A stretch of 62,151 bases of DNA from Bordetella parapertussis (GTDB taxonomy: Bacteria > Pseudomonadota > Gammaproteobacteria > Burkholderiales > Burkholderiaceae_B). Within the stretch, counting starts at the first letter, position 1. Each line of letters begins with the position of its first letter. The stretch lies in assembly GCA_945903445.1 (NCBI GenBank), contig CAMDNZ010000016.1:1-62151 (forward strand), read 5' to 3'. The notes below the pieces were generated by a model. That model saw only the letters and a program-made list of their open reading frames with translations. It had not been told where the DNA came from and searched no databases. Positions 36,501 through 48,500 of the stretch are shown here, in pieces. The position numbers were made by a program, and so were the translations under genes.

Positions 36501-39500
36501 GAACGTACCGTCTACTGCTTGATCGAAGATCAGTTCGCCATGGTTGACCACGTTGCCCGGCAAGGCTGCCGCGCTCGCCACCAATGTGCCCGACTGGATT
36601 TCCGTGCCACCGGTGTAGCTGTTGACTCCGCCCAAAGTCAGCGCGCCAGCCCCCGTCTTGATCAAACTGCCCGCGCCATCAACGTTGCCGGCCAGCCTTA
36701 GATCCTGGGCACTCGCCACGGTCAACGCATCGTTGAGCGTGAGGGCGTTTTGCAGGCTGAGGGCCGACAGATTAGCGAGTGTCGATGGGCCACCGACGAT
36801 CAAGGTCCCGCCACCCAGGGAGGAGGCGTTACCGACTTGCAAGGTACCGGCGTTCAAACGCGTCCCACCTGCGTAGCCGTTGGCTTGCAGCAGTGCGAGC
36901 GTACCCGCACCAACCTTAGTCAACGCGCCGTCGCCGACGACGGCGTTCGCACTCGCCAAGCTCAGCGTGTGAGCCGCGTCGGCCACGTCCAGCGTGCCGC
37001 CTGCCGCACCCAAGGCGACAGTACGCGGCAAGGAAGCGAGATCGGTACCCGTGACTTGCAAACTGCCGCCGTTAAGCGCGACGCCGGTACCCGCCGCACC
37101 CAGGTTGGCGTCTTGCGACACGCTCAAGGTTCCGCCGTTGACGGCAGTGCCCCCTGCGTATGCATTGACACCCGTCAATACCAATGTGCCGCCGTCGAGT
37201 TTGGTCAGACTGCCCACGCCATTGATGGGCGCACCGATGGTAGCTTGCGCCCCGTTGGACACCCGGAACGGCGTGCCTGTTTGGGCGATTTGCAATGCGC
37301 CATTCGCGCCCGCCGACAAGGCATAACCGTCGGACAAGAATTGGATACCGGTGATCGTCTGTGGCCCCTCGACCACCACGTCGCCAGCTTGGCCAGCGAA
37401 CACCGCATAGCGGCTATTCCAAGACTGCGTGGTCGCACCAGCGGCATTGGTCCAATTGGTGCCTGCTGCCGTCCAGCTGCCGTCGCCGCCTTCGAGCGTA
37501 TTGTCGGCCACCGTCTTCGCGCCGTTCCAGAATTGAATCTCTCCCGGCGTCGATTCGACCACCAGATTGACAGCCCCCGGCAACAAGGTCTGCACTGCCA
37601 ACAAGCCCGGGCCATAACCCGCCGGCAAACTGCCGATATCGATGGTGTTGTTGGCCAAAGCGCCGTCGTAGTCGAAGAGATGGTAGACGCCAGTGCCGAA
37701 GCCGCCTGCATCGGCCACATTGAGCACCCCGTCGAGTGTCAGATCGCCCGCCACGGTAATCGCAGTAGAGGCACTGCCGGGCGCACCCAACGAATAGTCC
37801 AACTGCGAGGTATTGGCCAGCGTGAGGTTGCCCGTCACGCTCAGGGCATTCGCGCCAGCGCCTGAGGTCAAGCGACCGCCGTCAGCCACTGCAACGCTGC
37901 CACCTACGGTGCCCGAACCGCCCAGGGTCGCGCCCGGCGCCACCGAGGTGGACGCCGTAGTCAAATTGCCCTCGACCCACAGCGTCCCGGCCTGTATCGT
38001 CGTCGCACCACTCAGTGTGCTGGTGCCCGTCAATGCCAAGCTGCCACCGCCCAGCTTGTCGAGCGCACCGGTACCCGTCAATGCGCCACCATAGCTGCCC
38101 GCCGTGGTTTGATCGAATGTCACCGTGCCGTTGTTCAGAATGTCGCCTTGTAGCGCGGCGCTGTTGCCCACCAAGCTGCCGTTCAAGACCTGCGTACCGC
38201 CAGTGTAGGCATTGGTGCCCGTCAGGGTCAGCGTGCCGCCGTCCTGTTTGATCAAGCCGCCAGCACCGGTGATGTTGCCCGCCAAGCCGACGTCCTGCGC
38301 GCCGGTCAAGCTAAGCGTGTCGCTCAATACGATGGCATTGCCCAGGGTAACGGCGTTCAAAGCCGTCAGGCGGGACGGCCCACTGACGGTCAGCTGGCCC
38401 GAGCCCAGGGCGGTGTTGCTGCCGACGGCCAGACCGCCAGCGTTGAGCGTGGTGCCTCCTGCGAAATTGTTGTCGGCGGTCAATGCGAGCGTGCCGGGGC
38501 CGCTCTTGATCAATCCACCCGCGCCAGTGAGGCTATTCGCGCCCGCCAGCGTCAGCGTGTGGCCGGCGTCGGCCAGCTCGATGGTGCCCCCTGCCTCGGC
38601 CAAAGTAATGACACGCGCCGTGCTGTCGTAATCGGTACCGGCGATGCGCAGCGCCCCGCCCGCTAGCGTGATACCCGTAGCGGCCGCCCCCAAGTTGGCG
38701 TCGTTCGACACCTCCAGCGTGCCGGCGTTCACGGTGGTGCCGCCGCCGTACGTGTTGGTGCCGTTCAGTACCAAGGTGCCCCTGTCTTGCAACATCGTCA
38801 GGCCGCCTGCACCGGTGATCGGCAGATTCAAGATGGCGCGAGCGCCATCGGCCACGCGAAACACCGTATTGGGTGCAGAGATGGCCAACTCGCCTGCGGC
38901 ACCCGCAGCCAGTTGATAGCCATCGGACAGGAATTGCAGCCCGGTCAGGTTTTGCGTGCCCTCGACCGTCACTGTTCCACCCGCTGCGCCGAACACAGCA
39001 AAGCGGTCGTTCCAGCTTTGCGTTTCGGTGCCGGTGGCGTTGGTCCAGTTGGTTGCCCCTGCGCTCCAGGTTCCCGTGCCACCGCCGATCGTCCCGTCGG
39101 CCGTGGTTTTGGCACCGTTCCAGAAGCGGATGTCGCCCACCGTCGATTCGACCACCAGATTGACCGATTGGCCCAGGTTGGTTTGCAGATTGAAGTTATC
39201 CGAGGTGTAGCCTGCGGGCAGCGCGCCGAAATCCACGCCGTTGTCAGTCAATGCCCCACCGTAGGAGAGGAGCTGATAGACGCCGGTGCTCATGCCTCCC
39301 ACATCGCTCACATTCAAAATACCGTCCAGTGTCAGGTCGCCGGCCACGGTGATCGCGGTATTGCCCGTGTTGGGTGCGCCCAGACCGATATCCAACTGCG
39401 AGGTTTGATTCAAGGCCAGCGTACCGTCGATGTTCAAACGATTGGTCACCGTGTCGGCGGCCAACCGACCACCGTTGGCGACCGTCACGTTGCCCGCCAC

Positions 39501-42500
39501 CGTGCCTGCACCAGCCAGCGTGGCGCTATCGTTGACCGTCACGCTGGCGGTCGTCAGACTGCCGTCGACGCGCAGCACGCCACCGTTGACGGCTGTGGCC
39601 CCGCCCACCGTATTGCTGCCGGTCAGCGTCAAGCTGCCGCCGCCCTGCTTGGTCAACGTACCCGCGCCGCTCAATGCACCCGCATAGATGCCTGCTGCGG
39701 ACTGGTCGAACACCAATGCACCGTTGTTGGCGATATTGCCTTGCAAGGATTGTGTGTTGCCCACCAGCGTGCCCGCCGCCACGATCGTACCGCCGGTGTA
39801 GTCGTTGACACCCGACAGCACCAGGGTGCCCGCCCCCGTTTTGGTGAATGCACCGTCGCCCGTGACTCTGCCCGACAGATCGAAAGTATGTGCGGCATTT
39901 TGAATCGCGATTGCGCCGCCCGAATTGGCGAGCGTGACGCCGCGAGCCGTACCGGTGTAGTTCGACCCCGCAATGCTCAATATCCCGCCGTTGGCCAAGC
40001 TCAGGCCTGCGGCCGCGTTACCCAGGTTGGCATCGGCCGACACCACCAGCGTGCCTGCACGTACCGCTGTTCCGCCGGTGTACGTGTTGGTGCCGTTCAG
40101 CACTAAGGTGCCGGTGTCCTGTTGCAGGCTGATGCCCCCAGCTCCGGTGATAGGCGCGTCGATGGTGGCTCGTGCACCGTTGGCCACCCGGAACACCGTG
40201 TCAGCGTTGGCGATGCTGATTGCGCCGGCCGCGCCTGCAGTCAACTGATAACCGTCGGCAAGGAACTGCAATCCGGTGACGGTTTGCGGTCCCGCGACGG
40301 TGACCGTCGCCCCCGTGCCGTCGAACACGGCGAAACGGCTGCCCCAGCTTTGACTTTGCGTACCCGTGGAATCGGTCCAATTAGTACCGGCCCCCCAGGT
40401 GCCGGCGCCGCCGGTGATGGTGCCGTCGGCCTGGGTCTTGTCGCCGTTCCAGAACTGGATTTCTCCCGGGGTCAACTCGACCAGCAGATTGACCGCGTTG
40501 GATTGAGTCTGAAGCGTGAGATTGTCCTGCGTAAAACTGCCCGGCAGATTGCCGTACACCAGGCCGTTGTCGGTCAAGCCGCCTGAGAAGGCAAACAGTC
40601 GATAGACGCCGGTGCCCATGCCGCCCGCATCGCTGACATTCAGTACCCCGTCCAGCGTCAAATCGCCGTTGACCGTGATGGCGTTGGTGGGGGTATTGGG
40701 TATGCCCAGACCCAAGTCGATTTGGGTTTGGTTGCTCAAGGCCAAGGAACCGTTGATATTCAATGGCGATAAGGGTGTTCCAGCAACCAGTGTCGAGAAA
40801 TCGGCCATGTTGACATTGGCGTTCAATGCGCCCGATCCGCCCAGCGATGCGCCTTGCGCCACATCGATCTGGCTCGCGGTCAGCACGCCATCGACGACGA
40901 GGCCACCTTGTTCGATGTTTGCCGTGCCGCCGATGTTGGTCGTGCCGGTCAGTTGCAGATCGCCCGCGTTGCGCTTGACCAAACTGCCCGTACCGGAGAT
41001 CGCTCCGGCGAACGTGCCATCGGTCGCCTGATCGAAGATCAAGGTGCCGTTATCGACGATGTTGCCGGTCAAGCTGGTGGTGTTGCCGATCAAGGTGCCG
41101 GCATTGATCGTCGTGCCACCCGTATAGCTATTGGGGCCCGTCATCGTCAAGGTGCCGCCGTTAAGTGCGACCGCGCCCCCCCCATTGACGCTGCCGGTGA
41201 AGATACCTGTGGCAGGATTGGTTTGGTTGAACGCGACCTGCGCACCGGAGGCCGTGGCGATGGTGCCTTGCAGACTGCCAGCGTCGCCCGCCAAGGTGCC
41301 CGCTTGCACCGATGTGCCGCCACCATAGGCGTTGGTGCCCGTCAGCGTCAACGTGTCGTTGCCGGTTTTCGTCAACCCGGCGTCGCCCGTGATGTTGCCC
41401 GCCAAGGTCAAGGGTTCGGTAGTCGTCGCCACGGTCAACGCGTCGTTCAACACGATGGCGTTGCCCAGCACCAAGGGGGTGCCGCCGACGTTAGCCGAGG
41501 TCAGTGTGGCCGGTCCACCAACAGTCAGTGTGCCTGTGCCCAGCGCGGCATTCGTGCCCGCCACAAGCGTACCGGCGTTCAAACCGATGCCACCCGTCAG
41601 CGCGCTGTTGTCGCCATTCAGGGTCAGGGTGGCCGGGCCTGCCTTGGTCAGCGAGCCGCCAGACACATTTCCCGTCAAGCTCAGATCGTTGGTGCCCGCG
41701 ACGGTCAAACCGCCGCCGATGGTCACGGCATTCGCCAAGACAATGGGCACAGCGCCTGCCCCGGCCAGACTGTCCAAGGTCGTGCCTGCGGCGGTCGTCA
41801 AACCGCCCGTGCCCAAAGCGAGGTCGTTGCCGACCACCAGAGTGCCCGCGTTCAGCGCAGTACCGCCACCGTACGTGTTGGCATTGGTCAGCGTCAGCGT
41901 GCCGTTGCCCACTTTGCTCAGATTTCCCGGGCCCGATACCACACCGGCTAAGGTCATATCCTGATCGCTGCCCAAGCTGGCGTTCCCTTCCAGGGTCACC
42001 GCATTGTTCAGGCCGACGGCGTTCAGACTGCCCAGCCGGGTGCCGTCTGCCAGCACCACCGCCCCCGTACCCAAGGCGCTGTTGCCTCCCACCAACAAGG
42101 TGCCGGCGGTCACTTCGGTTCCACCTTGATAGCCATTGGTGCCGGTCAGCACCAAGGTGCCGACGCCGATCTTGTCCAGACGACCGTCACCCGTAATGGC
42201 ACCGGTCAAGGTCAAGGTCGAATCCCGGGTGTCGAAAACGGACCCCACATCAGGAAGCAAAGGAGCCGGAGCAAGCGAAATGTTATTCGCTAGCGTTCGG
42301 TCGCCGAGCGAGACCAGAGTGGTGCCGCCCAAGATGTCCAATTTGCCGGTGCCCAAGGCACTGTCAGACCCCACCGCCAAGCTGCCTTCGATCAGCCCTG
42401 TACCGTTGTTATAGGTATTTGCACCGGTCAGAGTGAGGGTGTCGGTGCCGGACTTGACCAGATTGCCGTTCGCACCGCTGATGATGCCCGATAAAGTCAG

Positions 42501-45500
42501 GTCGCTAGAACCCCCAAGATTAGGCACCACGGTCACCGCCATAGAATCGACGATATCGATATCGTTGGTCAGACTGCCCTCGTCGTTGGCATAGAGGATG
42601 CCGCCGCCGGACACCGACACCGCGCCGGAGCCCAGCGCTTGCTCGCCCGATATCGCGACCGTGCCGCCTCTAAGTGCAGTACCCCCTGTATAGGTATTGC
42701 CACCCACCAAGGCCAGCACACCCCCGCCGGTCTTGGTCAGCGAGCCACCTCCGCTGATCTGGCCGGAGTAGTCGAGAACGATTTCGGGCGCAATATCGGG
42801 ATCGGCCACGACATCGATCGTGCCATTGCCTGCCAGCACGATATTGCGCGAGGACGCCACGTTGTCTGCGACACGCAAAGTGCCATTGCCCAAAGTGATA
42901 GCGCCGGCGGCCGCACCCAGATTGGCGTCTTGGCTGACTTGCAGGATACCGGCATCGATCCGCGTGCCGCCCGTGTAGGTATTGACGCCCCCCAGGAGCA
43001 GCGTGCCGTCGTCGCGCTTGGCCAGCGTGGCGTCACCCCTGATGGGTGCGTTGATCGTCGTAGTCAGGCCGTTGTCGACTCGAATGGCCAGCAAGCCATC
43101 CGGATCGCCTATCGCGTTGATGGCACCGTCTGCGCCGGCGTTCAGCACATAGCCGTCGCCGCTAAAATGCAGACCCGCGACATCCTGCGCACCGACGATC
43201 GTGACGGTGGCCGGCGTCGCAGGCGTGCCTGGCCCTGCGGGCCGGGCGAAGACCGCGTACATATTGCCCCAGTTGTCGGCACTGGTACCCGTGATATTGG
43301 TGAAATTCGCGACAGCACTGTCCCATACGCCAGAGCCACCGGTAATCTGACCATCCGGATCGGGCACAGGCTCGTCTGGCCCGGGCGACTCACGCGGATC
43401 CCAGAACTGCAACTGCCCGGAAACGTCTTGGTTGACGATATTGACTTGACCGGCGATGGCCGTCTGAATGACGACATTGCCCCGGATGATGTTGCCAGGC
43501 AAGCTACCCAAGGCAAGCACGTTGTCAGTCAACGCGCCACCGTAGTTGAACAGGCGATACGAACCGACGCCCAAGCCCGAGGTATCGGACACGTTGACCG
43601 TGCCGTCCAATGTCAGATTGCCCGTCACATCGGCCAAAGCACCTGCGCCTGCGCCGCCGAACTGGGCATTGATGATCGAGCCGTTGCTCAGGGTCAGCGT
43701 ACCGGCCGTGAACGGCCCGCGGCCTGCGTCCAAGGACAGGATGCCACCGTCGGCAATACTCGCGGCACCCACGACCGAGCCATTGCCCGACAAGGTCGCG
43801 CCGTTGGCCACGGCAACGGTGCTGCCGAACGCGCCATCCAACTGAACGCCGCCTTGATTGACGGCGATCAGACCCGTGTGAGCGCCGCCACCGGTCAGCG
43901 TCAGCGTACCGGTGCCGATCTTGGCGAAGGTACCGTCGCCACCCAGCGTGCCCGCGAAGATGCCATCGTCATTGCGCGCATAGGTCAGCGTTGTGCCACC
44001 ACCCAGCAGATTCAACTGACCTGAGCCGGTCAACGACGCGATGCTCGCACTGTCAGTCAGGTTCAACGCGGCATTCGTATCGATGCGAACATTGCGGGCG
44101 TTAGCCAGGGTCTGACCGTTGTTGACCGTCAGGGCACCGGCACTCACGCCAATTTCGCCGGTCAGAGTATTGGCACCGGCCAGCGTCAAGGTACCCGCGC
44201 CCTGTTTGTCGAAATCGCCCGAGCCGGACAGCACGCCGCCGTATGCGTCGTCCACTGCTTGGTCGAACACGATTCGTGTGCCCGCAGCCGTCGATACGTT
44301 GTTAAGCAGGCTGGTGGTGCTACCCACGACCGTACCGCCCTCGATGGCAATGTCGCCTGCGAATGTGTTCGCGCCGGTCAACCGAAGGGTGCCGCTATTT
44401 TGCTTCACCAGGCCGCCTGCGCCACCGACGACGCCGCTCATCGTTAGCGTGTCGGCGGTCGAAACAATCAGATCACCGGCGAGGTTGACGTCGTTGCTCA
44501 GCGCCGCCTCACCCAGCGTGGCCAGTGTCCCGCCGTTGACGGTCACCGAACTCTCTGTAGCACCCAGGGCGCTGGTGCCGCCCACCCGAAGAATGCCACC
44601 GTTCAAGGTGGTTCCACCGGTATATGTGTTCGCTGCAGTGAGCACGGTTTCGCCCGCGTTCTTCACCACACCGCCAGCGCCTTCGATGATGCTGGTAAGC
44701 GTCATTGTCGGACCCGCGTCGAAGGTCAGTGCAGCGCCTGCGGTCAGATTGATGTCGTTGTTCAGCGTCAGCGCCTGAGTCGCGCCCAGGGTCGCCGCAC
44801 CCGTCACGGCCAGTGCGCCGCTGCCCAACGACAAGCCATCGGAGATCCTCAGCGTGCCGGCGGCCAACGTGGTACCTGTGCCATAGCTGTTCGCGCCTTG
44901 CAGGATCAGCGTGCCGTCGCCCGCTTTGGTCAATCCCGCGCCACCGGAAATATCGCCCGATAGCGTGATCTCTTGTCCCGCCAACGCGTCGACCGTCAGG
45001 CCGTTATCCATCCGGATGTCGTTGGCCAAGGCGACCGTACCCGTCGATGCCAGCGTGCCTGCATTGCGCACGGCCAACGCACCGGTGCCCAAAGCGGTCG
45101 CCCCGCCCACCGTCAGGCGGCCGCCACTCAAGCTCGTTCCACCCAAGTAGGCGTTGTCGCCATTGAGCGTCACGTCGCCACCTGCCAAGGCCAGGGATCC
45201 GCCACCACTAATCGCACCATTTAAGGTGCTGGCTTGTCCCGATCCGACGGTCAATACGCCGTTCGTGGCGATGGCGTTATCCAAAGCTAGCGTGGCTTGC
45301 TGGCTGCTTAAGACCACGTTGCCATTGATTGTCAGCGTGCCAGTTCCCAACGAGCTGGCCGTGCCTGCTGCACTATTGACACCCAGTACCACGGCACCGC
45401 CATTGATCGTGGTGCCGCCCGTGTAGGTATTCGCGCCGGCTAGCGTCAGCGTCGCGCCGTCGGCACCGTTTTTGACCAAAGCACCATCGCCCGAGACGAT

Positions 45501-48500
45501 TCCGCTCAAGGTCATATCGTCGTTTGCAGTCAACGTCAGCGTGTCGCCTAACACCACCGCGTTGCCCAAGCTGCGCGGGCCGGCCGCCGACGCCAGGGTC
45601 GCCGCGGCTTGGACATTCAGCGCGCCAGTTCCCAATGCCGTGTCACTGCCCGCGACCAAGGTACCGCCCGCCAGTCGGGTTCCGCCGGAGTAGGTGTTAT
45701 CGCCCGTCAACGTCAGGGTACGCTGCGGGTTCACCAGTGCCAGCGAACCGGCTCCCGAAATGCCACCGCTGACGGTCAGATCGTTGACACTGGCCGCAGT
45801 CAGCTCACCGCCCAAGACGATGGCATTGGCGACAGTCAATGCCTGCGTCGCATCGAGGCGCGCGTCGCCGTCGACCGCCAGTGCGCTCACGCCCAAGGCG
45901 CCCGCGTTACCGAGGGTCAGCGAACCCGCATTCAACACGGTGCCGCCATGGGTGTTGGCTGTGGTCAGCAGCAGATTGCCACTGCCCGACTTGATTAGAC
46001 GAGCAGGACCGCTGATCGTGCCATTGAGCGCCAACGCATTAATACCATCGACCGTCAGATCGCCGTTCAGTGCAATGGCATTGGCCAGGGCGCGGGCGTC
46101 GGTTGCGGCCAGCGTCGAGGCACCGGCCACGGTCAATGCGCCCGTACCCAAGGCCAGATCGTTGCCGACATTCAATGTGCCGGCGTTCAAAAGCGTGCCA
46201 CCGCCGTAGGTGTTCGCGCCCGTCAAGGTCAACGTCTGCGCGCCGTTTTTCTGCAAGACGCCGCTCGGTCCGCTGATGATGCCGCCCAGCGTCAGGTCGG
46301 TATCGCCCGCCACTGTCAGCGTATTGCTACCGGCAATGGCGAGGGCATTGCTCAGGCCCAGATTGCCCGTCGCACCCAGCGTCGCGTTGCCCGTAACGTC
46401 CAACACACCCGTGCCTAGCGAACCGGCTTGGCCGGCACGCAATGTGCCCGCCGCCAGATTGACGCCACTCGCCAGATTGTTCGCGCCCGCCAACACCAAG
46501 GTGCCTGCGCCGGTCTTGGTCAACCGCCCCACCCCCGTCAGGTCTTGCGCCGCAGTGAATGTGTTCGCTGCCGACGCCACGTCGAAGCCACCTCCCACTC
46601 CGCCCCAGGTGATGTTGCGCGCGGTACTGCCGAAGCTCGTACCGGCAATTCGTAAGGTACCGCCGTTGAAGTTCAGCGCCCCGCCCGCTTGCCCCAGGCG
46701 ATTGTCGGCGGCGACTTGCAACACGCCTTCGCTCAGCGTGGTGCCGCCGGCATAGGTGTTGTTGCCGCCTAGTATCAAGGTACCGGTGTCGCGCTTGTTC
46801 AAGCCACCTGCGCCCGCCAACGCGGCGTTGATCGTTGCCGTGTTGGTCGGATCGACCCGAATGATGGTGTTGGGTGCAGCCAGCGATAGCGCACCGGTAC
46901 CCGCCAAGGTATAGCCGTCTGTGAAGAATTGCAGGCCGTTGATGTTTTGGGTGCCCACAACGGCGACCGTGCCACCCGCCGGTCCCGCAAAGACTCCGTT
47001 CACGTCCTGCCATGTCTGGGTTTGGGTACCCGCCTGATTGGTCCAGTTCGTACGACCGGCCTGCCACGTGCCGCTACCGCCCACGATGCTACCGTTGGCG
47101 ACCAGCTGCGGACCATTCCAGAATTGCAGTCCGTCGGGGTTGGTGCCCTGGACGACAAGGTTCACCTGCGAATCGATCGACGTCTGCACTACGATCTGGC
47201 CCGGCAGAACGGTGTCGGGCACCACGCCAATGCTCAAACCATTGTCGACCAAGGTGCCACCGTACTGGAACAGGCGATAGACGCCGACACCGAAATCGCC
47301 GACATCGTAGACATTCAGATCGCCATCCAGCGTCACGTTGCCCGCCACATTCGCCAAGGCGGTGGTGCTGGGCGCCCCCAGGTAGGCGTTGACCTTGGCG
47401 TTTTCGGCCAAGCTCAGGCTGCCCATTCCCAAGGTCTGCCCGGTACGCAACTCCAGCACGGCGTCGTTGGCCAGGTTGACCACGCCGGCCAAGCTGCCGA
47501 TACCCGACAATGCCGCGCCAGCGTTGACACCCACGTTGGCGCTTGCCAGCGTGCCATCGACCGTCAAACGCCCACCGTCGACAGTGATGCCGCCGGTATG
47601 ATCGTTGGTGCCGCTCAAGGTGAGCGTGCCAATGCCGGTTTTGACGACAGTACCGCTACCCTGCAAGTTACCCGAGAAGATCGAGTCGTAATTGTTCGCA
47701 CCCAGCGTAGCAGTGGCTTGTGCCGCCAATTCGACGGCGCCGGGCCCGGTCAGCGATCCGAACACTTCGCTGTCGGTCAGACGCAAGCGCGCATCGGCAC
47801 CGACCGATACGGCAACGCTATCGGCCAAGGCGTTGCCGCCCACGGTTTCGAGCGTGCCGCGCACGATGTTCATGCCACCGGTGAAGGTGTTGTTGCCCGA
47901 TAGGGTCAATGTGGAAGCGCCATCGAGCGTGACTGCACCGTTGCCGCTGATCGAACCGGCATAGGTGCCGGTCTGATTCTGTGTGAAGACGAGCGTACCG
48001 TTGTTGACCACGCTGGCACCCAGATTCGCGGCACCCGTGTTGACCGTACCGGCATTGATCGTGGTGTTGCCGTAGGCATTGACGCCTGCCAGCGTCAAAT
48101 TGCCTACCCCGTTTTTGACCAGATCGCCCGCACCGGCGATCGTGCCGGCAAGCGTCAAGTCTTGTGTGCCGTCCAGCGTCAGGGTGCTGTTGAGCGCCAC
48201 CGCATTGTTTAAGGTCGTAGCGACCAACGTATCTAGGCGAGCCGCACCGGCGACAGTCAAGGGGCCAGCGCTCAACGCGCTGGCATCGCCCAGCACTAGG
48301 CGACCTGCCGACAGCGTCGTGCCGCCATTAAAAGTGTTGGTGCCCGACAAGGTCAGCGTACCTCCGTCGGCCAGACGCAGGCCACCCGCACCGAGAATCG
48401 GACCGCTCAAGGTGAACGCATTGCCATTGGTAGCCACATCCAAACCGGCATTCAAGCGAATACCGTTGGCGACCGAGGTCGATGCGCCAGCGCCCAAAGT

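Noticed and set aside
35103..43100. Very long plus-strand open frames (several over 300 codons) antisense to the autotransporter
   Set aside because: They arise from the biased Gly/Thr/Asn/Ala codons of the minus-strand passenger, lack ribosome-binding sites and encode low-complexity Arg/His/Gln-rich products. The minus frame is the one with signal peptide, repeats and barrel.
35250..47200. CRISPR or satellite array
   Set aside because: The repeats are coding, in frame and of uneven length. They are protein modules, not direct repeats with spacers.
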